From NCBI GenBank assembly GCA_035263105.1, contig DATFRO010000022.1:1-18914 (forward strand): a stretch of DNA of 18,914 nt. The letters are read 5' to 3'. Shown piece after piece: positions 1 to 7,456 of this stretch. Below the pieces are notes generated by a model. That model was not told the DNA's origin, searched no databases, and saw only the letters and a list, made by a program, of their open reading frames with translations. Numbering within the stretch: the stretch's first letter is position 1; each line of letters opens with the position of its first letter. The stretch comes from DATBVX01 sp035263105. Its GTDB lineage: Bacteria; Pseudomonadota; Gammaproteobacteria; Steroidobacterales; Steroidobacteraceae. A program made the position numbers and the translations under genes.

Positions 1-42
1 AAGCCCGGCTGGCAGGCCGCCCTGCCCGTCAGCCTCCCGTAG
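1..42 (+). CDS. 3' end of an upstream gene (partial)
   Basis: The first 42 bases read in frame 1 as thirteen sense codons (KPGWQAALPVSLP) followed by TAG at 40-42. Every one of the thirteen codons ends in G or C, as in the genuine genes of this window, and the repeat block starts immediately at the stop codon, as it also does at the stop of the aminopeptidase gene at 18247. The fragment is too short to assign to a family. If real, it makes the 43-559 intergenic region tail-to-tail with the NYN gene. The evidence is codon composition and context only. Confidence 0.4.
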   Translation, partial: KPGWQAALPVSLP

Positions 43-106
43 AGCAGTCCGGTCGGGTCGTCGGCTGGGAGAGTAAGAGCAGTCCGGCTGAGGTCGTCGG
101 CTGGGT
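41..106 (+). repeat. Two tandem copies of the composite-repeat terminal motif
   Basis: The motif AGAGCAGTCCGG followed by a GGTCGTCGGCTGGG segment occurs at 41-69 and again at 76-105, offset by about 35 bases. A third copy is at 18248, immediately after the aminopeptidase stop codon. The second copy continues directly into the left arm of the inverted-repeat element at 79-262, so the first copy looks like a partial duplication of the element end. No open reading frame of interest lies here. Confidence 0.7.
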
Positions 107-262
107 GTGCCCGGATGACCTCGGCGTCCCGACACGAATGAAACGCCGTGGCACCGACATCCGAGCGATCGCGCTGTCCCTCGTCTTGCCATCAATGCAA
201 TCAAATCCGAACGGGACACCGAGGTCATCCGGCACACCCAGCCAACTCCCCAACCGTCCTGC
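79..262. repeat. Inverted-repeat element, left copy
   Basis: The segment 79-130 is the imperfect reverse complement of 213-262: both arms run from GCAG at the outer end through GGCTGGGTGTGCC and GGATGACCTCGG to GTCCC at the inner end, with about nine substitutions and two one-base gaps over about 50 bases. The 82-base core (131-212) is not part of the arms and has no convincing gene. The outer 32 bases of each arm recur around a different core at 18250-18486. The arrangement resembles a small non-autonomous mobile or structured repeat, but no transposase, target duplication or known family was recognised. Confidence 0.75.
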
Positions 263-384
263 TTTAAACAGTGACTTGTGCGCGCACAGCGCTAGCTAGC
301 CTCTTTGCTTTCGCGTTAGCGCGCCCGCTAACTCTTCAGGCATCCGCCGCATAACTCACTCTATCGATGCAGGCCGGAGCGGAT
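263..384. repeat. Linker block of the composite repeat with CTAG-rich stretch, left copy
   Basis: This block is shared in diverged form with 18487-18630. Common landmarks in order are CAGTGACTTG, GCGCAC, GCTAGCTAGC, then CTTCAGGC with TCCGCCGCA and GCCGGAGCGGATGG. The left copy has GCTAGCTAGC at 291-300 followed by related GTTAGCGCG and GCTAAC segments. No gene, promoter or RNA gene was recognised in it. Confidence 0.6.
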
Positions 385-549
385 GGACATTGGGTGACAC
401 CTGCTCGACGGCGCCGTACCAGTGTTTGCGGGTGCGACGCTTCGAGTCCTGCGGTACTGAGCGTGACCCCGGCGCCGGCGACAGGTTTGTCACCCAATGT
501 CCACGCCGTGATGGCATTCACGGGGTTTGTCACCCAATGGCCACGCCGC
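385..549. repeat. Long hairpin block of the composite repeat, left copy
   Basis: A perfect 15-base inverted repeat, GGACATTGGGTGACA at 385-399 and its complement at 488-502, encloses further pairing (CCTGCTCGACGGCGCC against GGCGCCGGCGACAGG), giving a potential stem of about 30 bp. A small CCGTGA/TCACGG hairpin follows at about 507-524, and the TTTGTCACCCAATG end is repeated at 526-539 with a 40-base period. Positions 373-522 match 18619-18768 at 147 of 150 bases. The block ends about 11 bases before the stop codon of the NYN gene. It could serve as a bidirectional terminator or a REP-like element; neither is shown by sequence alone. Confidence 0.8.
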
Positions 550-559
550 AACGGCTCTA

Positions 560-1366
560 CTACTTCCCAGGCAACCGCACGATATAGCCACCTGACTTCT
601 CGTCGCGCTCGAGCTCGACCAGGCCGCGCGTGCGCGCCTCTTCGAGCAGGTCGCTGAACGCACCGAAGCCGTAATAGGACTCGTTGAATCCCGGCATGCG
701 GCGCTTGAGCGCCTGCTTCACCATGGAACCCCAGATGCGCTCCTCCTCGCCCCGCTCGGCGATCAGCGCGTCGAGCGTCGCGATGATGAGGTCGATGGCT
801 TCCTGCTTCTTCTCGTCGCCCTTCGACGCGGGGGCGTCGGCGGCTGCTGGCTTCGCGGCACTCTTGCGTGCGGGTGCGCGCCGCGGCGCCTTCTCGCGTA
901 CCAGGTCGTCGTAGTAGATGAACTCGTCGCAGTTGGCGATCAGCAGGTCCGAAGTGGAGTTCTTGACGCCGACGCCGATCACCACCTTGGCGTTCTCGCG
1001 CAGCTTGCTCACCAGCGGCGAGAAATCGGAATCGCCGCTGATGATGACGAAGGTGTCGACGTGCGACTTGGTGTAACAGAGGTCCAGCGCGTCGACCACC
1101 ATGCGGATGTCGGCGGAGTTCTTGCCGGACTGGCGCACGTGCGGGATCTCGATCAGCTCGAAGGACGCCTCGTGCATGCCCGACTTGAATTCGCGGTACC
1201 GCTCCCAGTCGCAATAGGCCTTCTTCACCACGATGCTGCCCTTGAGCAGCAGGCGTTCGAGCACTTTCTGGATGTCGAAGCGCGCGAACTTCGCATCGCG
1301 CACGCCGAGGGCGATGTTTTCGAAATCGCAGAACAGCGCCATGTTGGTGATGTCGGCGGTGACCAC
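560..1366 (-). CDS. NYN-domain putative RNase with C-terminal OST-HTH/LOTUS domain
   Basis: This 268-residue protein has an N-terminal NYN (LabA/DUF88, PIN-like) domain at about residues 9-155 with the expected acidic residues: D14 in FCDFEN, D86 in NSADIR, and D112/D114 in SGDSDF. A basic Ala/Lys/Pro linker (about 159-186) precedes a C-terminal OST-HTH/LOTUS-type segment (about 189-265). NYN domains are predicted metal-dependent nucleases and LOTUS domains bind RNA, so a cytoplasmic role in RNA cleavage or processing is inferred; the substrate is unknown. The GTG at 1366 was chosen because GGGAG lies 8 bases upstream. The alternative ATG at 1342 (MALFCDF) has no clear ribosome binding site but keeps the whole domain. 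It is transcribed divergently from the SPOR-like gene, and its stop abuts the left composite repeat. Confidence 0.9.
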   Translation of the reverse strand: MVTADITNMALFCDFENIALGVRDAKFARFDIQKVLERLLLKGSIVVKKAYCDWERYREFKSGMHEASFELIEIPHVRQSGKNSADIRMVVDALDLCYTKSHVDTFVIISGDSDFSPLVSKLRENAKVVIGVGVKNSTSDLLIANCDEFIYYDDLVREKAPRRAPARKSAAKPAAADAPASKGDEKKQEAIDLIIATLDALIAERGEEERIWGSMVKQALKRRMPGFNESYYGFGAFSDLLEEARTRGLVELERDEKSGGYIVRLPGK

Positions 1367-1473
1367 GCGGAGGGCTCCCGTTGCTGACAAGTTTGTGACT
1401 TGGGCGCTGAGTCTAGTCGAAGTACCGGGGGTCGGTGGCAGCCTCTGTCGCCAATCTGCTACGTCAAAAACTG

Positions 1474-1502
1474 TTGAGCCTCCGGCTGTTGTGGAGCATA
1501 GT
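1474..1502 (+). promoter_or_regulatory. Candidate sigma-70-type promoter for the SPOR-like gene
   Basis: TTGAGC (1474-1479) and CATAGT (1497-1502) are separated by 17 bases; each matches four of six consensus positions. The site lies 91 bases upstream of the preferred ATG at 1594, within the 227-base divergent region between the NYN and SPOR-like genes. It is a visual match only, and short matches of this quality arise by chance. Confidence 0.3.
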
Positions 1503-1593
1503 TCGCCCTGCGAGTGCAGAGCCAAAAGGACAACCGAATCGGTGCACGTTCCCAGGGATGGCCGGGCGTGGGTGCGGCTCGAGTGGCAGCGCG

Positions 1594-2667
1594 ATGAGCG
1601 ACAGCCACGACAGCCCGGGGGGTAGTGCCGGCGATCGAGCCCGGTTCTCCCGATCGAACGATCCGCGCGCCCTCTACGTCATCAACCTGTTCTCGTCCCT
1701 GGTGCCGATGCCCCTCGAGGTTCCCGATGCACGGGGCCTGGAAGGGCTGGCCGTGTTTCGCTCACGGCGCGTCGAGGATGGGCGCGAGCGTTACCGGCTA
1801 CACCTCGGCTATTTCGATCGCCGCGAAGATGCCGAAGCGGCGCTCAGCGTGGTTCAAAAGCACTTCCCGGGTGCCTGGGTCGCCTCGGCACCGCGTAGCG
1901 GGCTCGGCTCGCTCGACGACACGAACCTGTCCGAATTCCGCCTGCTGCGCACGCCGACGCCGCTCGCGGCAGAGATCGACGCGCGGCTCAACGTCACCGA
2001 AGCGCACAACGCGCAGCGCTACGTGATCCAGCTCAGCTGGACCAGCCAGCGCGTCGACCCCGACGATCTGCCACAGCTCGCCATTTTCAAGGCCTACGCT
2101 CTTTATACCGTCACGCTGATGCGCGCCGGGGTGCGCTATTACGGCATCCGGCTCGGCTTCTTCAGCAGCGTGATTTCGGCCCGGCAGGTCGCACTGTACG
2201 TTCGCCCGGACTTCCCGTCGGTCGCCGTCGTGCCGATCAGCGACCGCGAGCACACACGCGCCCGTGAAATGATTCGCCAGCGCGAGATCCGCGCAGCGCC
2301 GCCTGCCGAGACGGTCGCCCCCGTGACGACTCCCGAACTGGAGGTGTCGCAGGAGCCGCCATCGAGCGAGGCGCCTCCGGCGCTGGAACTCATCTCAGAG
2401 CCGGCGCAAGCCGAGGAACCAGAGCCGTTGCTGGAACCCTCGCCGGCGGCGCCGGATGAGGAGTCCTCCACCAGCGCGCCTCGGCCCTTCACCGAGGTCT
2501 ATGTGGCCGAGGCCACGGAACGGATCGCCGGCCAGCCGCAGGCCAGCGCTTTCACGCGCGAAGAATTGATCGAGGCCCTGCGCAACAGCAACCTGAGTGG
2601 CGATGACGCCGCCAGCCGCTCGGCGCTGACCCGCCTGCTGCATCGGCTGACCGACCGGCTCGGCTGA
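1594..2667 (+). CDS. Protein with two SPOR-like repeats and a Pro/Glu-rich linker
   Basis: The 357-residue product carries two similar about 75-residue segments. The first (about 27-100) starts ALYVINLFSS and contains YRLHLGYFDRREDAEAAL. The second (about 142-215) starts RYVIQLSWTS and contains YYGIRLGFFSSVISARQV. This alternation of a beta-strand, a G-F/Y turn and a helix is the layout of SPOR domains, which bind denuded peptidoglycan at division septa. A Pro/Glu/Ser-rich stretch (about 230-305) leads to a short helical C-terminus (EELIEAL ... LLHRLTDRLG). No signal peptide or membrane segment is visible with the ATG at 1594. Starting at the in-frame ATG at 1558 adds twelve small or charged residues and no membrane anchor. 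The function is therefore uncertain; a cell-envelope or division role is only an inference from the fold. Confidence 0.8.
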   Translation: MSDSHDSPGGSAGDRARFSRSNDPRALYVINLFSSLVPMPLEVPDARGLEGLAVFRSRRVEDGRERYRLHLGYFDRREDAEAALSVVQKHFPGAWVASAPRSGLGSLDDTNLSEFRLLRTPTPLAAEIDARLNVTEAHNAQRYVIQLSWTSQRVDPDDLPQLAIFKAYALYTVTLMRAGVRYYGIRLGFFSSVISARQVALYVRPDFPSVAVVPISDREHTRAREMIRQREIRAAPPAETVAPVTTPELEVSQEPPSSEAPPALELISEPAQAEEPEPLLEPSPAAPDEESSTSAPRPFTEVYVAEATERIAGQPQASAFTREELIEALRNSNLSGDDAASRSALTRLLHRLTDRLG

Positions 2668-2686
2668 AGCTCCCAAGAACCCTCGA

Positions 2687-2717
2687 GTGCCGACCCGCAC
2701 GGTCCCCGGGTCGGCGC
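2687..2717 (+). terminator. GC-rich hairpin after the SPOR-like gene
   Basis: GCCGACCCG (2689-2697) pairs perfectly with CGGGTCGGC (2707-2715) around a nine-base loop, and G2687-C2717 plus a wobble pair lengthen the stem to 11 bp. It lies 20 bases after the stop codon at 2667. No T-run follows directly, so it is not a textbook intrinsic terminator. A second imperfect hairpin (2724-2760: CCGCGC/GCGCGG and TTTCTC/GAGAAA) follows within ten bases, between this site and the formate-tetrahydrofolate ligase start. Confidence 0.35.
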
Positions 2718-2807
2718 AGGGATCCGCGCATCATTTCTCTCTGGGATGAGAAACGCGCGGGGCACGCGTGTAATTCAACAGCCATTTTTTGCTTCGCGAG
2801 AGTGCCC

Positions 2808-4505
2808 ATGCCCGAAACCACGCCGTCCAGGGTGCCGAGCAACATCGAAATCGCCCAGCACGCGCGCATGCGTCCCATCGCCGAGATCGCGCGCGAGCGC
2901 CTGGGAATCCCCGAGGAGCACCTTGAGTCCTTCGGCCGCTACAAGGCGAAGATCTCCCTGCGCTACCTGAAGCAGCTCGAAGGCAAGGCCGACGGGCGCC
3001 TCGTCCTGGTGACGGCCGTGTCCCCTACTCCCGCCGGTGAGGGCAAGACCACCACGACGGTCGGCCTGGGGGATGCGCTCAACCAGATCGGCCAGCGCAC
3101 CATCATCTGCCTGCGCGAGCCGGCGCTCGGACCGGTGTTCGGTCAGAAGGGCGGCGCGGCCGGCGGCGGGTATGCGCAGGTCGTGCCCATGGAAGACATC
3201 AACCTGCACTTCACCGGCGATTTCGCCGCCATCGCACTCGCCAACAACCTGCTGGCGGCCCTGATCGACAATCATATCCACCACGGCAATGCGCTCGGGA
3301 TCGACGTGAGGCGCGTCGCCTGGCGACGCGTGGTCGACGTCAACGACCGGGCGTTGCGCCAGATCACGGTTGCACTCGGCGGAACCGCCAACGGCTATCC
3401 GCGCGAGGACGGTTTCGACATCGTCGTCGCCTCGGAAGTCATGGCGATCCTGTGTCTCGCGAGCAGTGTCGCCGACCTCAAGGAGCGGCTCGGCAAGATC
3501 GTCATCGGCTTCACGCGGGATCAGAAACCGGTGCTGGCGCGCGACCTCAAGGCGCAGGGATCGATGGCAGCGGTGCTCAAGGACGCCCTGGCGCCGAACC
3601 TCGTGCAGACGCTCGAGAACAACCCGGCGCTCATCCACGGCGGACCGTTCGCCAACATCGCGCACGGCTGCAATTCCGTGATGGCGACGCGCACGGCGCT
3701 CAAGCTCGCGGACTACGTGGTGACCGAGGCCGGGTTCGGCGCCGACCTCGGCGCGGAGAAATTCGTCGACATCAAGTGCCGCAAGGCCGGGCTCAAGCCC
3801 GCGGCGGCGGTGATCGTCGCCACGGTGCGCGCGATCAAGTATCACGGCGGCGTCGAGGTGGCGGACCTGCCCAGGGAGAACCTGCGCGCGGTCGAAAAGG
3901 GACTGGCCAATCTCGAGCGACACATCGACAACGTGCAGGACATCTACGGACTGCCCTGCGTCGTGTCGATCAACCATCGCGCCGACGATACCGAGGCTGA
4001 GACCAGCCTGCTGATCGAGCGCGTGAAGAAGCAGGGTGTGAAAGTGATCCTGTCCCGGCACTACGCCGAAGGCGGCAAGGGTGCGCTCGAGCTCGCGCAC
4101 GAGATCGTGCGCCTGTGCGGGCAGGCGAACGGCTTCAGGTACGTCTACGACGAGAAGGCGACGCTCTGGGACAAGATGAAGGCGATCGCCACCAAGGTGT
4201 ATCACGCCTCCGAGATCACGGCGGACAGCAAGATCCGCACGCAGATCAAGCAGCTCCAGGAAGCGGGCTACGGCCACTACCCGGTGTGCGTCGCGAAGAC
4301 CCAATACTCCTTTTCGACCGATCCCAAGCTGCGCGGTGCGCCTTCAGGCCACGTGGTCAACATCCGCGAGGTCCGCCTCGCCGCCGGCGCGGAGTTCGTG
4401 GTGATGATCTGCGGCGACATGATGACGATGCCCGGCCTGCCCAAAGTGCCGGCCGCCGATGCCATCGACGTCGACGACGACGGCAAGATCGTGGGGCTCT
4501 TCTAG
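2808..4505 (+). CDS. fhs: Formate-tetrahydrofolate ligase
   Basis: This enzyme (EC 6.3.4.3) joins formate to tetrahydrofolate using ATP, giving 10-formyl-THF for one-carbon metabolism in the cytoplasm. The 565-residue product has the usual length of the family. It has the ATP-binding motif PTPAGEGKTTTTVGLGDAL at about residues 73-91, followed by the typical EPALGPVFGQKGGAAGGGYAQ region, and later GADLGAEKF and a C-terminal GDMMTMPGLPK segment. The ATG at 2808 has GAGAG five bases upstream; a GTG two codons earlier (2802) overlaps that site and is less likely. No folD, purU or other one-carbon gene lies beside it. It converges on the amidase gene with 22 bases between the stop codons. Identity is clear; dependence on a formate-producing pathway cannot be judged here. 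Confidence 0.97.
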   Translation: MPETTPSRVPSNIEIAQHARMRPIAEIARERLGIPEEHLESFGRYKAKISLRYLKQLEGKADGRLVLVTAVSPTPAGEGKTTTTVGLGDALNQIGQRTIICLREPALGPVFGQKGGAAGGGYAQVVPMEDINLHFTGDFAAIALANNLLAALIDNHIHHGNALGIDVRRVAWRRVVDVNDRALRQITVALGGTANGYPREDGFDIVVASEVMAILCLASSVADLKERLGKIVIGFTRDQKPVLARDLKAQGSMAAVLKDALAPNLVQTLENNPALIHGGPFANIAHGCNSVMATRTALKLADYVVTEAGFGADLGAEKFVDIKCRKAGLKPAAAVIVATVRAIKYHGGVEVADLPRENLRAVEKGLANLERHIDNVQDIYGLPCVVSINHRADDTEAETSLLIERVKKQGVKVILSRHYAEGGKGALELAHEIVRLCGQANGFRYVYDEKATLWDKMKAIATKVYHASEITADSKIRTQIKQLQEAGYGHYPVCVAKTQYSFSTDPKLRGAPSGHVVNIREVRLAAGAEFVVMICGDMMTMPGLPKVPAADAIDVDDDGKIVGLF

Positions 4506-4527
4506 GCCAACGATTCGCCGCGACGAC

Positions 4528-5982
4528 TCAGAACGAGGGCGGCGCCGGTAGCCGGTCCAGGCGGCTCTCGACCTCGATCCCCAGCGCAATGAGCGCCGTG
4601 TCCTCGCCCGCGAGCCCGTCGAGTTCCAGGCCGACGGGAAGGCCATCGCGCGTGAGGCCGGCGGGCAGACTGAGGCCCGGCACGCCGAGCGCGCCCGTCA
4701 CGCGCGTATTGCGAAACAGCGTCTGCCCCTGGTTCACGCGCCGCCCATTGAGCTCGATCTCAGCATCGCGCGTGTCACCCTCTCTATTGATGAGCGGTGC
4801 AACGATCGGCGCGGTTGGATAGACGATCGCGTTGATCTCGTGGGCACGGAACAGGTCCGTGTAGCTCTTCAGGATCTTCTCGCGCAATGGCCCGCGCGCC
4901 TTGGCGAGCGTCGCCGGTGCGATCGCCGACTTGCCACATTCCTCGAAGAGCGTTCGCGTGTCGCGGCTTGCAATCCGCGCGATCACTTCGTGCTGCCCGA
5001 CCCTCGCGCCGACCTTGTCGAGATACGGCGCCAGGTCCTCCTTGATCCCCTGCGTGACCAGTGTCATGTAGATCTCGTGACCGAGTGCGTAGTAGGCGCT
5101 CACATCCACCTCGACCACGACGACGCCCGCGCTTTGCAGGCGATCAAGCGCCTCGCGCGCGACCCGATCGACCTCAGGATCGAGATCTTCCCAGTACGGC
5201 TTGCGCGCGATCCCGAGGCGCAAGGCATTGGCAGTCGCACCTGCGCGCGGCGCGCTGCCGGTGATCGCCTGATGGAGCGGCGCAAGGTCTGCGACGTTGA
5301 GCGCCATCGGCCCGACCGTGTCGAGATCGACGGCGAGCGGCACGACGCCTTCGTCCGCATAGAGCTTGTGCGGCCGGATCGTCGGTCGCAGGCCCGCGGT
5401 ACCACAGAGCGCCGAGGGGATTCGCACCGAGCCGGCCGTATCACTGCCGAGGCCCGCCGGCACGAGGCGCGCAGCAAGTGCCGCGGCCGTGCCGCCGCTC
5501 GAGCCTCCGGGCACCCGCTGCAAGTCGTATGGATTTGCGACCACACCGAAGCTCGGATTGCTGGAGGTGCCGCCACCGGCGAGTTCATGCATGTTCGCGC
5601 GCGCGAACACGATCGCGTCCTGTTCGAGCAGGCGCTGCACCACGGGCGCGGTATGTCGCGCGATGTTCTCGCGCAGCGTCGCGGTACCGGCGGAGTTCGC
5701 GGTTCCGGCGACCGCGATGTTGTCCTTGATGACGACCGGAAGGCCGGCGAGCACACCGAGTGCAGCCCCCGATGCGCGCTTGCGATCGATCCGGCGGGCG
5801 TCCTCGAGGGCGCGAGGTTCGTCGATCCAGGTGAGCGCGTTGAGCGCCGCGAAGCGCCGTTGTCGATCGAGGAGTGCCGCGACATAGTTTTCGGCGCGCA
5901 AGTCACCGTTGCGCACGCGCTCGATCACCTCGCGCGCCCCGAGCCCGCTGAGCGCAGCGTCCGCCGATGTTCCCGGGTTCAC
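4528..5982 (-). CDS. Amidase-signature family hydrolase (indoleacetamide hydrolase-like)
   Basis: The 484-residue product belongs to the amidase signature family, which hydrolyses carboxamides with a Ser-cisSer-Lys triad. The triad is visible as K86 in LPVVIKDNIAV, S161 in PGGSSGGTAAALAA and S185 in GSDTAGSVRIPSALCG; the two serines are 24 residues apart, as in FAAH and malonamidase. Closest in style are single-subunit indoleacetamide or aryl-amide hydrolases; no gatB partner is present, so a role as GatA is unlikely. The GTG at 5982 was chosen because GGAGG lies ten bases upstream; the reading frame extends further without a better site. No signal peptide is seen with this start. It is divergent from an AAHS-type transporter, suggesting a joint uptake and hydrolysis function for an aromatic or organic amide. 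The substrate is not determined. Confidence 0.93.
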   Translation of the reverse strand: MNPGTSADAALSGLGAREVIERVRNGDLRAENYVAALLDRQRRFAALNALTWIDEPRALEDARRIDRKRASGAALGVLAGLPVVIKDNIAVAGTANSAGTATLRENIARHTAPVVQRLLEQDAIVFARANMHELAGGGTSSNPSFGVVANPYDLQRVPGGSSGGTAAALAARLVPAGLGSDTAGSVRIPSALCGTAGLRPTIRPHKLYADEGVVPLAVDLDTVGPMALNVADLAPLHQAITGSAPRAGATANALRLGIARKPYWEDLDPEVDRVAREALDRLQSAGVVVVEVDVSAYYALGHEIYMTLVTQGIKEDLAPYLDKVGARVGQHEVIARIASRDTRTLFEECGKSAIAPATLAKARGPLREKILKSYTDLFRAHEINAIVYPTAPIVAPLINREGDTRDAEIELNGRRVNQGQTLFRNTRVTGALGVPGLSLPAGLTRDGLPVGLELDGLAGEDTALIALGIEVESRLDRLPAPPSF

Positions 5983-6103
5983 TCGCGATCGACCTCCGTC
6001 CCTTGAGGCTGCGAGGGTAGCACCTCCGCCACGCGGCACGATGCTCGCCAACCGGGCTCGTGGCTTGCATACTCGGGCGCCCTCATCGCACCGGACAAAT
6101 TCA
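5983..6103. promoter_or_regulatory. Divergent promoter region between amidase and MFS genes
   Basis: These 121 bases separate the amidase GTG start (minus) from the transporter start (plus), so both promoters should lie here or just inside the coding ends. The only clear signal is the GGAGG ribosome binding site for the amidase (complement of 5993-5997). No convincing -35/-10 pair or operator palindrome was found by eye, and no regulator gene is adjacent. Confidence 0.4.
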
Positions 6104-7456
6104 TTGCACATAGATGTCGAGGAGCTGATGGATGGCGGACGCATAGGCCGAATGCACGTGCGCGTCCTCATTCTGTGTGCCCTGGTCGCCTTCCTCGATG
6201 GCTACGACCTGCAATCGATGGCGTCGGCGATTCCCACGCTGGCAGCGGACTGGCGCGTGGCGCCGGGAGACTTGCGCTGGATCGTGACCGCGGCGCTCAT
6301 GGGAGTCGCCGGTTCCGCTCTGCTGGTGAGCCCGCTCGGCGACTACACGGGACGGCGCGTGATGCTGCTCGCCTCTTTCGGCCTGGTCGCCGTTGCGACA
6401 CTTCTCACCGCAACCGCGCGCGACGCCAACGAGTTGTTCGCGTGGCGCGTGATCACCGGCATCGGGCTGGGCGCGAGCATGCCCAACGCGCTCGCGCTTG
6501 CCGCCGAATACGTGCCGGCGTCGCGGCGCGTCGCCACGGTGACGTTGCTCGCGGCGGGCCTGTCGCTCGGTGCCGCATGCTCGGGATTCCTGGCGCCGCT
6601 CCTCATCGAGTTCGGTGGCTGGCGTGCGATCTTTGCCACCGGCGGCGTCGTGATGCTCGTGTTGTGGCTGCCGCTCCTGGCGCTGCCCGAGTCGGTCCGC
6701 TTCCTGGTGGCGCGCGCGAAGGAGCCCGAGAGGATCGGCCGCCTGCTGGAGAGTCTCGAGCGGCGCTATCGCTACTCCCCGGAGCATCGCTTCCGCCTGC
6801 CGGAACAGACGAGTCGCATTTCACTGCAGGCACTGTTCGCCGACGGCCTCGCGCCCACCACGATCACGCTCTGGATCATCTTCTTTCTCAACCTCGGCCT
6901 GCTCTTCCTGCTCGCCAGCTGGTTGCCGGTATTGTTGAAGGCGCACGGGCTGGCGCTGGAGAGCGCGTTGCGCTTTGCCGGACTCTTCCAGATCGGTGGC
7001 GTGATCGGCGGATTCCTGCTCGCGTGGCTCATCCGGCTATGGGGTCCGTTCGCGGTGCTCATCACGACCTACGCCGCAGCCGCAGGCGCATTGCTCCTGC
7101 TCTCGACGGGCGTGGCCGCCGCTGTTCCACTCGGCGCGCTGCTGCTCATCGTCGGCAACGGCGTGGTGGGCGGCCAGGCGGCGCTCAATGCACTTTCGGC
7201 GAGCGTGTACCCGACACGTGCGCGCGCCACTGGCGTCGGCTGGGCGCTCGGCGTCGGTCGCGCGGGTGCGATCTGCGCGCCGCTGATCGGGGGGGCATTC
7301 CTTGGCGCGAGCGCCAGTCCGCCGCGCGTTTTCCTGCTGGCCTGCCTGCTCGCCGGGCTGTGCGCCTGCGGCATCGCAGCGATGCGCTGGGCAGTGAGGC
7401 GCGGCGAGTCGCGCCGCGCCACGCAACTGGAGCGCGTTGCCGCCAGTAATCAATAG
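6104..7456 (+). CDS. MFS transporter, AAHS (aromatic acid:H+ symporter) type
   Basis: This inner-membrane protein of about 450 residues has about twelve hydrophobic segments. The first segment carries the aromatic acid symporter signature DGYD (about residues 32-35), and the loop between segments 2 and 3 has GDYTGRR (about 79-85). Family members such as PcaK and BenK import aromatic acids with protons, so an aromatic or related organic acid substrate is inferred. The start is uncertain. The TTG at 6104 gives an N-terminus HIDVEELMD that fits the ID-x(4)-L-(I/M)-D pattern preceding the first helix in this family, but has no obvious ribosome binding site. The ATG at 6128 has GAGG five bases upstream but removes that pattern. 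It is divergent from the amidase gene, which may act on or produce its substrate. Confidence 0.9.
   Translation: MHIDVEELMDGGRIGRMHVRVLILCALVAFLDGYDLQSMASAIPTLAADWRVAPGDLRWIVTAALMGVAGSALLVSPLGDYTGRRVMLLASFGLVAVATLLTATARDANELFAWRVITGIGLGASMPNALALAAEYVPASRRVATVTLLAAGLSLGAACSGFLAPLLIEFGGWRAIFATGGVVMLVLWLPLLALPESVRFLVARAKEPERIGRLLESLERRYRYSPEHRFRLPEQTSRISLQALFADGLAPTTITLWIIFFLNLGLLFLLASWLPVLLKAHGLALESALRFAGLFQIGGVIGGFLLAWLIRLWGPFAVLITTYAAAAGALLLLSTGVAAAVPLGALLLIVGNGVVGGQAALNALSASVYPTRARATGVGWALGVGRAGAICAPLIGGAFLGASASPPRVFLLACLLAGLCACGIAAMRWAVRRGESRRATQLERVAASNQ

Noticed and set aside
79..262. Integron attC site or cassette array
   Set aside because: The inverted ends lack the attC core sites (GTTRRRY and its complement), there is no cassette gene and no integrase in the window.
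373..540. CRISPR array
   Set aside because: Repeats are few, irregularly spaced, and the interval between copies is itself conserved rather than spacer-like; no cas gene is present.
43..559. Insertion sequence
   Set aside because: No transposase frame lies between or beside the inverted repeats; at most it is a non-autonomous element.
336..1214. A minus-strand frame of 292 residues overlapping the NYN gene and the left repeat
   Set aside because: It is out of frame with the NYN/OST-HTH protein and its end reads through the composite repeat, whose other copy gives similar spurious peptides near 18600-18800.
2668..2807. Tetrahydrofolate riboswitch ahead of formate-tetrahydrofolate ligase
   Set aside because: Two hairpins are present, but their sequence and arrangement do not match the known pseudoknotted folate aptamer as far as can be judged by eye.
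2775..4304. A 509-residue open frame antisense to formate-tetrahydrofolate ligase
   Set aside because: The plus strand carries a full-length recognised enzyme; the antisense translation has only biased composition and no motif.
4528..5982. GatA subunit of the tRNA amidotransferase
   Set aside because: No gatB or gatC lies nearby and the gene is paired with a transporter; the sequence fits a stand-alone amidase better.
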